Below, piece by piece: positions 45,491-52,767 of a stretch of 64,000 nucleotides of DNA. Under the pieces are notes generated by a model. The model was given only the letters and a program-made list of their open reading frames with translations, was not told the DNA's origin and ran no database searches. Both the position numbers and the translations under genes were made by a program. The DNA is from Acidobacteriota bacterium (GTDB taxonomy: Bacteria > Acidobacteriota > Vicinamibacteria > Vicinamibacterales > 2-12-FULL-66-21): the NCBI GenBank assembly GCA_003222675.1, contig QHWT01000063.1:49670-113669 (forward strand), in the 5' to 3' direction. Positions within the stretch are counted from its first letter, which is position 1, and every line of letters begins with the position of its first letter.

Positions 45491-46216
45491 ATGAAGAAAT
45501 GGCTCCTGCGCGGCGCCGCCCTGATCATCGTCTGTTACCTCGCGCTCTTCAGCACCGTGATGGCCGCGATGCTGCAGACGCCGGAACGGTTCGGCGCGTT
45601 CATGAAGCACATGCCCCCGGCCCTCGTCTGGGCCACGCTGCCCGCGCCGCGGATGTGGCTCTGGGCGCGGAAGGGCACGCTCGCCGAGGGAGAACGTGCA
45701 CCCGACTTCAACCTGCGCACGGCGAAGGACCGCCACCGGCGCGTCGCGCTCTCGTCGTACGAGGGTCAGCGGCCCGTCGTGCTCGTGTTCGGCAGCTACA
45801 CCTGACCGCCGTTTCGCCGGGCGGTGCCCGCGCTCAACAAGCTTTACCGCGACTACCGCGATCGCGTGGCGTTCCACGTCGTGTATATCGAGGAAGCGCA
45901 CCCGATCGATGCCTGGCAGGTTTCGGACAACAAGAAGGACGCCGTGCTCGTCGCATCTACGAAGACGGCGGACGAGCGCGACAAGGTCGCGAACGTCTGC
46001 GTCGTCAAGCTGGGGATCGAGCTGCCGGCGCTGATCGACGAACCAGACAACCGCGTCGAGCGCGCGTATACGGCATGGCCCGATCGACTCTATGTGATTA
46101 ACCGCGACGGCACGATCGCCTACAAGAGCGCGGCAGGACCCTTTGGATTCAAGCCTGAGGACGTCGAAGCGGCACTCAAGCGGATCCTGCCGGCGCCTGT
46201 TCCCGTTGCACACTAG
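45491..46216 (+). CDS. Iodothyronine-deiodinase-like selenoprotein (in-frame UGA = Sec105)
   Basis: One frame runs from the ATG at 45491 to the stop at 46216, interrupted only by TGA at 45803-45805. The context VLVFGSYT-U-PPFRRAVPAL is the deiodinase active site (family form FGSxTUPPF). Further family marks are the N-terminal membrane anchor (LLRGAALIIVCYLALFS), the thioredoxin-like strand RVAFHVVYIEEAHPIDAW with the conserved EEAH, and RLYVINRDGTIAYKSAAGPF. Full length is 241 residues, close to vertebrate deiodinases. A hairpin with a GGU loop lies 18 nt after the UGA, where bacterial SECIS elements sit. Without Sec insertion only a 104-residue fragment would be made. In bacteria the true substrate is unknown; reductive dehalogenation or a peroxiredoxin-like role is possible. 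sel genes are not in the window. Confidence 0.88.
45803..45832 (+). promoter_or_regulatory. Sec UGA codon and candidate bacterial SECIS hairpin
   Basis: After UGA (45803-45805), CGGGC (45818-45822) and GCCCG (45826-45830) form a perfect 5-bp stem closing a GGU loop (45823-45825), extendable by two pairs past one bulged base. The loop begins 18 nt after the UGA. Published bacterial SECIS models need a small apical loop with G/U about 16-37 nt downstream. A competing ACCGCC/GGCGGT hairpin also exists. Confidence 0.65.
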
Positions 46217-46229
46217 CGCGGGAAACACG

Positions 46230-46700
46230 ATGACCCTGCGCATCCATCTCGTGTTCCCGTTCGTCGTCGCAGGTCTCGCCCTGGCATCAGACGCACCGGC
46301 ACGCGATGGCGCCCGCCCGCAGGCGGCCGCCAGTGCAGTGGCGCGGGTGACGGCTGCGGACGCCGCGCGCTTCCGCGCGATGACCAGCGGCGACCTCGAT
46401 GAACTGGGCCGCCTCCTTGCGGACAATCTTGTCTATGTCCACTCGAGCGGGAGGATCGAAACGAAGGTGCAATTTCTGGAGAGCCTTCGTTCCGGCCAGT
46501 TGAAGTACACGAGCATCAGTCCTTCGGACCTTGTCGTCCGCGCGAACGGATCTCTGGGGGTCGTGACCGGCCGCGCGCAAGTGAAGGTTGTCTCCGGCGG
46601 CCAACCGCGGGAGTTCACGATCCGGTATACGGCGGTCTATGCGTTGAACTCCGGCGTCTGGCAACTGTCATCCTGGCAATCGACCAGGATCGAATCGTAA
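46230..46700 (+). CDS. Secreted NTF2-like (SnoaL/DUF4440) protein
   Basis: 156 residues from the ATG at 46230 with a signal peptide (IHLVFPFVVAGLALASDAPA). The mature part is an alpha+beta cone: AADAARFRAMTSGDLDELGR, LLADNLVYVHSSGRIETKVQ, FLESLRSGQLKYTSIS, and the strand end YALNSGVWQLSSWQST. NTF2-like proteins bind small ligands; some are isomerases. No catalytic residue can be assigned. It starts 13 bp after the deiodinase-like gene and may be co-transcribed. Confidence 0.83.
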   Translation: MTLRIHLVFPFVVAGLALASDAPARDGARPQAAASAVARVTAADAARFRAMTSGDLDELGRLLADNLVYVHSSGRIETKVQFLESLRSGQLKYTSISPSDLVVRANGSLGVVTGRAQVKVVSGGQPREFTIRYTAVYALNSGVWQLSSWQSTRIES

Positions 46701-46765
46701 GAACGGGTGATGAGTCTGGTTGCTCTGATCGCGTTCCTGGCGTTCGCATCAGAAGGAGAAGCGAA

Positions 46766-46828
46766 GTGAAACGGGGACACTCACACTTCGTCCCATTTGT
46801 GGAATTAACTGTGAGTGTCCCCGTTTCT
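46766..46828. repeat. REP-like palindrome, family C (second locus)
   Basis: AACGGGGACACTCACACTTC (from 46770) and AACTGTGAGTGTCCCCGTTT (46806-46825) are near-perfect inverse copies; a degraded third copy (AAGTGTGACTGTCACCGTTT) follows. Same family as 43161-43264. It fills the gap between the NTF2-like gene and the broken small gene. Confidence 0.8.
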
Positions 46829-46870
46829 GAAGTGTGACTGTCACCGTTTCCCGTTTCGGCCTGTACAGAG

Positions 46871-47120
46871 ATGCCTGTCGACTGCAGCGGTAGGACGGTG
46901 ACGGTTGGAACAAAGGTCCGGGTCCTCGATCGCCGCCTCGCTGAAACGGGATCTGGCCGCCGATGAGCGCGCGGACCTGGAATCGATGGTCGGGGAAACC
47001 TTCGAAGTGTACGAGATCGACGAGTATGGCAGCGCTTGGATGGAGAAGGTGTGGACACAGCCAGGCGGGCTGCGCACGCATAGCCTGGCACTCGCATCGC
47101 ACGAGATGGAAGTCGTGTAG
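46871..47120 (+). pseudogene. Small protein gene, frameshifted
   Basis: An ATG at 46871 starts MPVDCSGRTVTVGTKVRVLD, a beta-barrel-like start, which then stops at 46967. The frame used from about 46932 on gives IAASLKRDLAADERADLESM and VGETFEVYEIDEYGSAWMEK, ending HEMEVV at 47120. The two parts read like one small protein of about 80 residues split by an indel near 46930. From memory such proteins occur in several phyla without a known role. The downstream part alone (from 46905) is possible but lacks the N-terminal strand. Confidence 0.6.
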
Positions 47121-47128
47121 GGCTGTCT

Positions 47129-47205
47129 CTTCCGCTTCAAGGCGGAAGGCAGGAGAACCTGTCGCCCCCGCGTCCCGGATCCCGCATCCCGCGTCCCGGA
47201 TACCG
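47129..47205. terminator. Hairpin and CCCGGAT-word repeat in convergent gap (family B copy 2)
   Basis: CTTCCGC-TTCAAG-GCGGAAG (47129-47148) is a perfect 7-bp hairpin 8 bp after the stop at 47120. It is followed by repeated words CCCGCGTCCCGGATCCCGCA (47169-47203). Together they fill the gap to the convergent M24 stop at 47212. Confidence 0.6.
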
Positions 47206-47211
47206 GTCTGA

Positions 47212-48321
47212 TCACACCCTCAGCACATTCGCCGCGAGCAACGTCCCACCTTGCACCGAGATTTCGATCGACGGCCACCCCGGCGTGGACGTGATCAACT
47301 CGATGCGGCTCTCGACAACGAGCGCCGTATCCTCGATCTTGGTCCCTCTGATCGATGGATTCCAGGCGAAGGCCTGACGCGCTTGAACGATTTCCTGCGA
47401 TCGCGGGTGCGCGACCCATTCTCGCGCGCGGTACCCGGTCGCGCCGCCTTGATGATGCAGCCTTTCTTCGCCGGGAAATCCTGCCGCGCGGTACGCATCC
47501 GTGGCCGCGTCGAACAGCTGCGCGCCCGTCGTGCCGGGGTGTGTCGCATCGAGCAGACGGCCGAATACCGACGCGGCAGCGCTGGTGCGCGCCTCCAGGT
47601 CGGACGGCGCCTCCTTGGTCGCGACGATGCGTGAGAGGCAGGCGATGAGGCCGTCACGTTCCGCGCAGACGGCGACGAGCACCGCGCGCTTCCATTGGGA
47701 GGCGGTCGGAACGGGATGCCGATATTTCCCGATACGATCATCCGAGCCGACGAGCAGCACGATCGCGCGGGCGTTGATGGCCGTCAACGCGAGCATGACG
47801 GTGGCGGCGATTTCCCGCTCGTCTTCACCGGGCCTGAGGCGACGGCACACGTCCCCCACCACCATTCCGCAATCGTTCCCGAGCGCACGATAGCGATCGA
47901 TCTCCGCACTCGTCAGCAGCGCGCGTACGCGCGCGACGCGTCCCTCCGAGGGCGTCGTGTCGGGCAGCGGCCAGTCGGCGCCAATTGGTGACGTGCCGCC
48001 GACGATCTTTCGCGCGGCGGCAACGGCGTGCGCAGGATCTTGATCGTCCAGCCATGCGTACTCGACGGGTTCGAAGCCGAGTCCCCCGAGCACCTCGTTG
48101 CGCAGGCGGGGCATCTCGATCGCGTTCGCGAGGATGAAGCGACGCCCGTCCGCGGTCACGAGCAGCCGCTGCGTCCCGGCTTCGCGGCTCCCGTCGACGC
48201 GGTTGCTCCGGCCGCCCGTGAGCCATGCGATGTTGTGATGTGTGGCGAGGAGGATGCCGCCCAGGCCGGCGTCCTTGATGACGGTGACGAGGCGCGCCTG
48301 CTTCTCGTCGACCTCCGCCAT
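47212..48321 (-). CDS. M24-family pseudo-peptidase (metal ligands lost)
   Basis: 369 residues from the ATG at 48321. An N-terminal creatinase-like domain (LGGILLATHHNIAWLTGGRS, RLLVTADGRRFILANAIEMP) is followed by a pita-bread domain. The metal site of Xaa-Pro aminopeptidases looks broken: the VLIDxGAEYDGYHAD region reads VLVAVCAERDGLIACLS, the His segment reads HHQGGATGYRAREW, and the first Glu is Asn in AFAWNPSI; only KIEDT keeps its Glu. It may be a non-metallo relative (creatinase-like hydrolysis) or a binding protein. It follows the DUF6807 gene by 5 bp, forming an operon. Confidence 0.75.
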   Translation of the reverse strand: MAEVDEKQARLVTVIKDAGLGGILLATHHNIAWLTGGRSNRVDGSREAGTQRLLVTADGRRFILANAIEMPRLRNEVLGGLGFEPVEYAWLDDQDPAHAVAAARKIVGGTSPIGADWPLPDTTPSEGRVARVRALLTSAEIDRYRALGNDCGMVVGDVCRRLRPGEDEREIAATVMLALTAINARAIVLLVGSDDRIGKYRHPVPTASQWKRAVLVAVCAERDGLIACLSRIVATKEAPSDLEARTSAAASVFGRLLDATHPGTTGAQLFDAATDAYRAAGFPGEERLHHQGGATGYRAREWVAHPRSQEIVQARQAFAWNPSIRGTKIEDTALVVESRIELITSTPGWPSIEISVQGGTLLAANVLRV

Positions 48322-48326
48322 CGGCG

Positions 48327-49361
48327 TCACGACCCCTGCTGCGCGAATACTTTGTAGCGGTTCTCGATCTCCTGCGGCGTGGCCTTGCCGCCGAGGATCA
48401 GCACGCGATACCGGAACGTCACCGACTTCCCGGGTTCGAGCGTGAGGTCGAGCGACTTCTTGCCGTTGGTGAATACCGATTCGCCAAGCGGGTTCGCCGC
48501 GAACAATCCGTATCCGCGCGCGTGCCAGTAGGTGGGGAAGCCGGGGTTCGACGGGTTGTCGAGAATCGCGAGCGTGACCGGCTCGTTGTCGACGGTGCCG
48601 CCGAGCAGCGTCCATCGTCCGCGCGTCCCCCACACCGCGTCCCCCTTCAACCCTTCGCTGCTGACGTATTCCCCGGTGACGCCGGTGTTGTCGAGCACAG
48701 GCGTGTTGATTGGCTGGCCGGACGCGTCGGTGAGGATTTCCGCCTTGTCCGCCGGCTGCTCGAGCCCGCGCGCGACCCGCATGCCGATGAACGCCTCCTT
48801 GTTGTCCTTGAACACGACCTTTTCGTCGCCGGCGGTCAACGTCGTGGTGCGATCGATCACGCGCGAGTCGGCGGTGCCGCTGAACACGAATAGCGTACGC
48901 TCGTGCAGGATGACCTTCTTGTCGAACCGGACCCAGTCGGTCTCGACCGCGAGTTCCCCGGTGTCGCCACTTTTCGCCTCGACGATCCTGCGCTGCAGGA
49001 TCGTGCCCATCTTCGGCGCCTGCTTGATCGGGATCGCGTCGGAGTTGTTCCAGAAGTCGAGGCCATTCACGTCGCCGTGGTTGAGCCACAGCCCGACGTG
49101 ATGCGGATGATCGACGCGCTCGCCTTGTCGCGGCTCCAGTGGAAATCCGCGCGTGACGATCGTGCCTTTGGCCGTGCGGAGCGGATAGAGTGTAGGTTTC
49201 TTGAGGGTGGTCGGCCAGATATACGAGGTGAAGGGCTTGCCGTCGATCGTGACGTCGACCCGCCGCCGGGCTTCGTTCGGCGTCACCTGCACACGCGCCT
49301 TGTCGGGCGCGCCGCTCATCAGCAGCGGCAGGACGAGGGCGCCAAGTATCGTGATGCGCAT
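48327..49361 (-). CDS. Secreted DUF6807 (PmoA-named) family protein
   Basis: 344 residues, with signal peptide (LGALVLPLLMSGAPDKA). Family PF14100 marks: GKPFTSYIWPTTLKKPTLYP, GERVDHPHHVGLWLNHGDVN, HERTLFVF and GESVFTNGKKSLDLTLEPGK. The PmoA name is historical; in Acidobacteriota, Planctomycetota and Bacteroidota these proteins accompany DUF1080 and Gfo/Idh/MocA genes, so a sugar role is more likely than methane oxidation. It diverges from a DUF1080 gene across a 16-bp palindrome. Confidence 0.87.
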   Translation of the reverse strand: MRITILGALVLPLLMSGAPDKARVQVTPNEARRRVDVTIDGKPFTSYIWPTTLKKPTLYPLRTAKGTIVTRGFPLEPRQGERVDHPHHVGLWLNHGDVNGLDFWNNSDAIPIKQAPKMGTILQRRIVEAKSGDTGELAVETDWVRFDKKVILHERTLFVFSGTADSRVIDRTTTLTAGDEKVVFKDNKEAFIGMRVARGLEQPADKAEILTDASGQPINTPVLDNTGVTGEYVSSEGLKGDAVWGTRGRWTLLGGTVDNEPVTLAILDNPSNPGFPTYWHARGYGLFAANPLGESVFTNGKKSLDLTLEPGKSVTFRYRVLILGGKATPQEIENRYKVFAQQGS

Positions 49362-49385
49362 CGCGTTGGACCCTTTCGATGTGTT

Positions 49386-49401
49386 ACTTTAGCGCTAAAG
49401 T
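49386..49401. promoter_or_regulatory. 16-bp perfect palindrome, candidate LacI-type operator
   Basis: ACTTTAGCGCTAAAGT is a perfect palindrome with a central CG, in the 61-bp gap between the divergent starts at 49361 and 49423. The size, centre and place resemble LacI-family operators. One site could control both the DUF6807-M24 pair and the DUF1080-Gfo/Idh/MocA-cupin set. No LacI gene is in the window; the nearby GntR (52767-53444) is another candidate. Confidence 0.6.
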
Positions 49402-49422
49402 TTTACCATTTCCGGAGCGACT

Positions 49423-50172
49423 ATGTCACTACGAACCAGTCTTGCCGTTGCCTCGCTGCTCACCGCCTCCACAGTCATCACGTTGGCTGCCGGCCGCCAG
49501 GCCGCGGCCCCCAATACGCTCACCGATGCGGAAAAGAAAGCCGGCTGGTCGTTGCTCTTCGACGGCAAGTCGCTCGACGGCTGGCGCGGCTACAAGAAGA
49601 CCGATGCGTCCGGCACACGGTGGAAGATCGAGAACGGCTGGCTGACGCTGCCGCCCAGCACTGGTGAGGACACGAAGGGCGCGCGCGACATCATCTCGAA
49701 GGACACCTTCGATCAGTTCGATCTCATGTTCGAGTGGAAGATCGCACAGGGCGGCAACAGCGGCGTGAAGTATTTCGTCCTCGAGGACCAGGACGCGGCG
49801 ATCGGCCACGAGTACCAGGTGATCGACGACGAGCGGCATCCCGACGCGAAGATCGGCCCGCACCGCCAGACCGCCGCGTTCTACGACGTGTTCCCCGCGT
49901 CGAATCGTCCCATCAAGCCCGCCGGTGAACTGAACACGTCACGTATCCTCGTGCAGGGCAACACCGTCGAGCACTATCTGAACGGCACGCGCGTGCTGCG
50001 GTACACGCTCGACAGCCCGGAGCTCCGCGCGGCGGTCGCGAAGAGCAAGTTCAAGGACGTCCAGCGCTTCGGCAAGCTCCAGAACGGACACATCCTGCTG
50101 CAGGATCACGGCAACCAGGTCTGGTTCCGTAATATCAAGATCCGCCGCACCGGAAACAGCGCGACGCGGTAG
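49423..50172 (+). CDS. Secreted DUF1080 protein (3-keto-disaccharide hydrolase fold)
   Basis: 249 residues with a signal peptide (AVASLLTASTVITLAAGRQA). The single jelly-roll domain carries the family marks: GWSLLFDGKSLDGWRGYKK, WKIENGWLTLPPS, FDLMFEWKIAQGGNSGVKYF and GHEYQVIDDERHPDAKIG. It is closer to the family core than the copy at 8292. It is followed after 7 bp by a Gfo/Idh/MocA gene, the pairing expected when a 3-keto-glycoside made or reduced by the oxidoreductase is split by the hydrolase. Confidence 0.9.
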   Translation: MSLRTSLAVASLLTASTVITLAAGRQAAAPNTLTDAEKKAGWSLLFDGKSLDGWRGYKKTDASGTRWKIENGWLTLPPSTGEDTKGARDIISKDTFDQFDLMFEWKIAQGGNSGVKYFVLEDQDAAIGHEYQVIDDERHPDAKIGPHRQTAAFYDVFPASNRPIKPAGELNTSRILVQGNTVEHYLNGTRVLRYTLDSPELRAAVAKSKFKDVQRFGKLQNGHILLQDHGNQVWFRNIKIRRTGNSATR

Positions 50173-50179
50173 GCAGCCC

Positions 50180-51190
50180 ATGCGAGTCGGCCTGCTCGGC
50201 GCGGGCAACATCAGCGACACCCACGCCCGCGCCGCGCGGGCCATCCCCGGTGTCGAGATTGCCGCGGTCTGCGGCGCGAACCGCGAGAAGGTCGCGCGGC
50301 TGGCACACGCGCATGGCGGCGTCGCCTACGACGCGATCGACGCGTTCCTCGCCCATCGGCCGATGGACATCGTGGCCATCGGCAGCCCGTCGGGTCTCCA
50401 CGCCGACCACACGATCGCCGCGATGCGCCGCGGTCTCCACGTGCTCGTCGAGAAGCCGCTCGACGTGACGAGGGCGAAGGTGGATACGGTGATCGCCGAA
50501 GCGGCGCGCGCCGGCGTGAAGGTGGGCGTGTTCTTCCAGGATCGGTTGCGGCCCGACGTGGCCGCGATGAAGGAACTCATTGATGCGGGTCGGCTCGGCA
50601 AACCGGTCTTCGCCTCCGGTCGCGTGAAGTGGTACCGCCCGCCCGAGTATTACGGCACGTCGCGCTGGCGCGGGACGTGTGCGCTCGACGGCGGCGGCGC
50701 GCTGATGAACCAGGGAATCCACACCGTCGATTTGCTGCAGTGGCTGTTCGGCCCGGTCGCCCGAGTGTGTGCGCGAACGGCGACGCGGATTCACGCGATC
50801 GAGGCGGAGGACACCGCGGCCGCGGTGCTCGAATTCGAGAGCGGCGCGCTTGGCGTAATCGAGGCGACCACGTCCGTGTTTCCCGGCTACGCGCGGCGCG
50901 TGGAGCTCACGGGCGCGGAGGGCACGCTCATTCTCGAAGGCGATCGGCTCGTCGCGGCCGACTTGAGAAATGCCGTCGACGTCCGGACGGCTTCCCCAAC
51001 CGATCTCGAAAGCACCGCCTCCCCGGTCGTCAGCGACTGCACCCCGCACCAGCGCGTGTTCGAAGACTTCATCCGCGCAATCGAGACGAACGGCACGCCG
51101 GCCTGCGACGCGCGCGAAGGACGGCACAGCGTCGCGATCGTGGAAGCGATCTATCGATCGGCACGCGACGGAGGATTTCAAGAGCCATGA
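50180..51190 (+). CDS. Gfo/Idh/MocA family oxidoreductase
   Basis: 336 residues, cytoplasmic. Rossmann motif VGLLGAGNISDTHARA, catalytic VEKPLDVT, and the substrate motif DGGGALMNQGIHTVDLLQWL. Likely an NAD(P)-dependent sugar or inositol dehydrogenase that sets or removes a 3-keto group. It lies in a DUF1080-oxidoreductase-cupin operon; the next gene overlaps by ATGA. Confidence 0.91.
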   Translation: MRVGLLGAGNISDTHARAARAIPGVEIAAVCGANREKVARLAHAHGGVAYDAIDAFLAHRPMDIVAIGSPSGLHADHTIAAMRRGLHVLVEKPLDVTRAKVDTVIAEAARAGVKVGVFFQDRLRPDVAAMKELIDAGRLGKPVFASGRVKWYRPPEYYGTSRWRGTCALDGGGALMNQGIHTVDLLQWLFGPVARVCARTATRIHAIEAEDTAAAVLEFESGALGVIEATTSVFPGYARRVELTGAEGTLILEGDRLVAADLRNAVDVRTASPTDLESTASPVVSDCTPHQRVFEDFIRAIETNGTPACDAREGRHSVAIVEAIYRSARDGGFQEP

Positions 51191-51618
51191 AAAAACTCGC
51201 CTGCGCCCTCGTCTGCATGATCGCCGCTGCCGCGCTGCACGCTGTTGCGATGCAGAAGGCCGCACCCGGCGGCTACATCGTCGAGCACGACGCCGAGGTC
51301 GCCGTCACCGAGCCGGGGACGCACAACGGCGGCGGTCAGACGGTCGGGTACTCGTTCTTCAAGACGGTGCCGAACCTGAAGCTCGTGTTCCGCAAACGCG
51401 CGCTGAAGCCCGGGTCCGGCATCGGCCTGCACGAGCAGCACGAGGACGAGATCTATTACGTGCTGAGCGGCAAAGGGGTGATGACGCTGGATGGCAAGAC
51501 CGTCGAGGTGACGCCCGGCACCGCGGTGCTGACGCGCACCGGCAGCTCCCATAGCTTGAAGCAGACGGGCCAGGAAGATCTCGTGATTCTGATAAATTAC
51601 GAGGCTGCGAGTAAGTAG
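51187..51618 (+). CDS. Secreted cupin
   Basis: 143 residues from the ATG at 51187, overlapping the previous stop (ATGA). Signal peptide LACALVCMIAAAALHAVA. The cupin shows GSGIGLHEQHEDEIYYVLSG (two His, one Glu) and motif 2 RTGSSHSLKQTG. It may bind a metal and a sugar derivative and is coupled to the oxidoreductase. The exact reaction is unknown. Confidence 0.85.
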   Translation: MKKLACALVCMIAAAALHAVAMQKAAPGGYIVEHDAEVAVTEPGTHNGGGQTVGYSFFKTVPNLKLVFRKRALKPGSGIGLHEQHEDEIYYVLSGKGVMTLDGKTVEVTPGTAVLTRTGSSHSLKQTGQEDLVILINYEAASK

Positions 51619-51765
51619 TTACCAGTTCCCAGTTGCCAGTCACCAGTTTCCAGTAGTTACCAGTCCCGAGTTGCCAGTTCCGAGTTCAGCTCACGGCAAC
51701 CGGCTACTCATAACGGCAACCCGGCAACCGGCAACTGCCAACTGGCTACTGGTTACTGCTTTGTA
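51619..51765. repeat. Irregular 'CCAGTT/AACTGG' word hairpin in convergent gap
   Basis: The left half reads TTACCAGTTCCCAGTTGCCA and similar; the right half carries its complements (GGCAACTGCCAACTGGCTAC). It begins at the cupin stop and runs 75 bp into the 3' end of the MBL gene, whose last ~20 codons and stop (51691) come from it. Confidence 0.78.
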
Positions 51766-52767
51766 CGCTTTCGTTAATCCATTGCGGTCATTCGTCACCG
51801 TGAAGCTGCCGTCGCGTTGCGCGGTGACCTTGATGTTGTGAGCCGTGGACTCGTCGAGATTGGCGATGAACTGCTCGGCGGCGTTGTGATCCTTGCCGGC
51901 ATCGACGGCGTAATGAAGCTGCCAGAAATCCTGCAGGCGTGGAGAATCATGGACGGTCTGCCACGCTTCGGCCGAGCCCCCCTTCTTCGCGCCGTTGTTC
52001 ATGATCGCCACCCTCGGCTGCACCGCGTTCACGATCACCGGTGCGTTCGACTGGGCGACGCCATGATGCGTGGTCAGGTAGAGATCGACGGGACCAATCA
52101 GGTTGTCGGGGCACACGAGGTCGTGCTCCTTGTTCCACGTCAAATCGCCGAGATCCAGCATGCGGAAACGGCCGAACGCGATCACGGTACCGACCGACTG
52201 CGCGTTTTCACTCGGGTCGGTCTCCTTCGGGCGGAAGGTGCCGCAGAGAGTGTTCTCGGAATCGACGCCGTTGAGGGCCTTCCGTAGATGAGCGCCGCCG
52301 GCCGACACCACGGTCACGTCCATGCCGCCGATCGGCACCTTGTCGTCGGGCTTCACCAGCAGATGCTTTCCTGATTTGCGCGCCGCGTCGTAGGGTGCCA
52401 GCAACTCCTTCGAGTTGGGTTCCACCGTCTCGCCGTGATCGACGAACGTGCCGACCGGCACCTTTGCGGCGAGCGCTGCCGCGTTGCCGACGTGATCGAG
52501 GTGGTAGTGCGTGACGAGCAGATAATCGAGTCGCAAGGCGCCGGCCTGCTTCATCGTCGCGAGGATGCGGTTGAGGTCGCGGTCACCGTTGCCCGGGAAC
52601 CCGGTATCGATCAGCATCGACTGGCCGGCGGGGGTGACGAAGAGCGTGGCCTGCCCTCCCTCCACGTCGATGAAATAGATCTCGAGCGGCTTGTCCGCGG
52701 GCGCTCGCGGCGCCTGCGTTGGCGCCGGGGCCAGCATGACAAGCGCGAGCAGCAGGATGTATCGCAT
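51691..52767 (-). CDS. Secreted MBL-fold metallo-hydrolase (ComEC/Rec2-like domain)
   Basis: 358 residues from the ATG at 52767 (a GTG one codon earlier is possible); signal peptide YILLLALVMLAPAPTQA. Metal-binding motif VTHYHLDHVGNA (HxHxDH), IDTGFPGN at the first strand, a later DLGDLTW ligand and LTTHHGVAQSN. The substrate is unknown. The C-terminal AVTSSQLAVAGCRVAVMSSR stretch is encoded by the intergenic repeat, so the original end has probably been replaced. The start overlaps the GntR stop by one base (TGATG). Confidence 0.86.
   Translation of the reverse strand: MRYILLLALVMLAPAPTQAPRAPADKPLEIYFIDVEGGQATLFVTPAGQSMLIDTGFPGNGDRDLNRILATMKQAGALRLDYLLVTHYHLDHVGNAAALAAKVPVGTFVDHGETVEPNSKELLAPYDAARKSGKHLLVKPDDKVPIGGMDVTVVSAGGAHLRKALNGVDSENTLCGTFRPKETDPSENAQSVGTVIAFGRFRMLDLGDLTWNKEHDLVCPDNLIGPVDLYLTTHHGVAQSNAPVIVNAVQPRVAIMNNGAKKGGSAEAWQTVHDSPRLQDFWQLHYAVDAGKDHNAAEQFIANLDESTAHNIKVTAQRDGSFTVTNDRNGLTKAYKAVTSSQLAVAGCRVAVMSSRLP

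Noticed and set aside
45803-45805. TGA as an ordinary nonsense mutation in a broken gene
   Set aside because: Position and flanking residues are exactly the deiodinase Sec site, the downstream frame is fully kept, and a SECIS-like hairpin follows.
47212-49089. Single 625-residue protein spanning the M24 and DUF6807 genes
   Set aside because: The first 256 residues are an out-of-frame reading of the DUF6807 gene; the M24 protein starts at the ATG 48321, 5 bp after that gene's stop.
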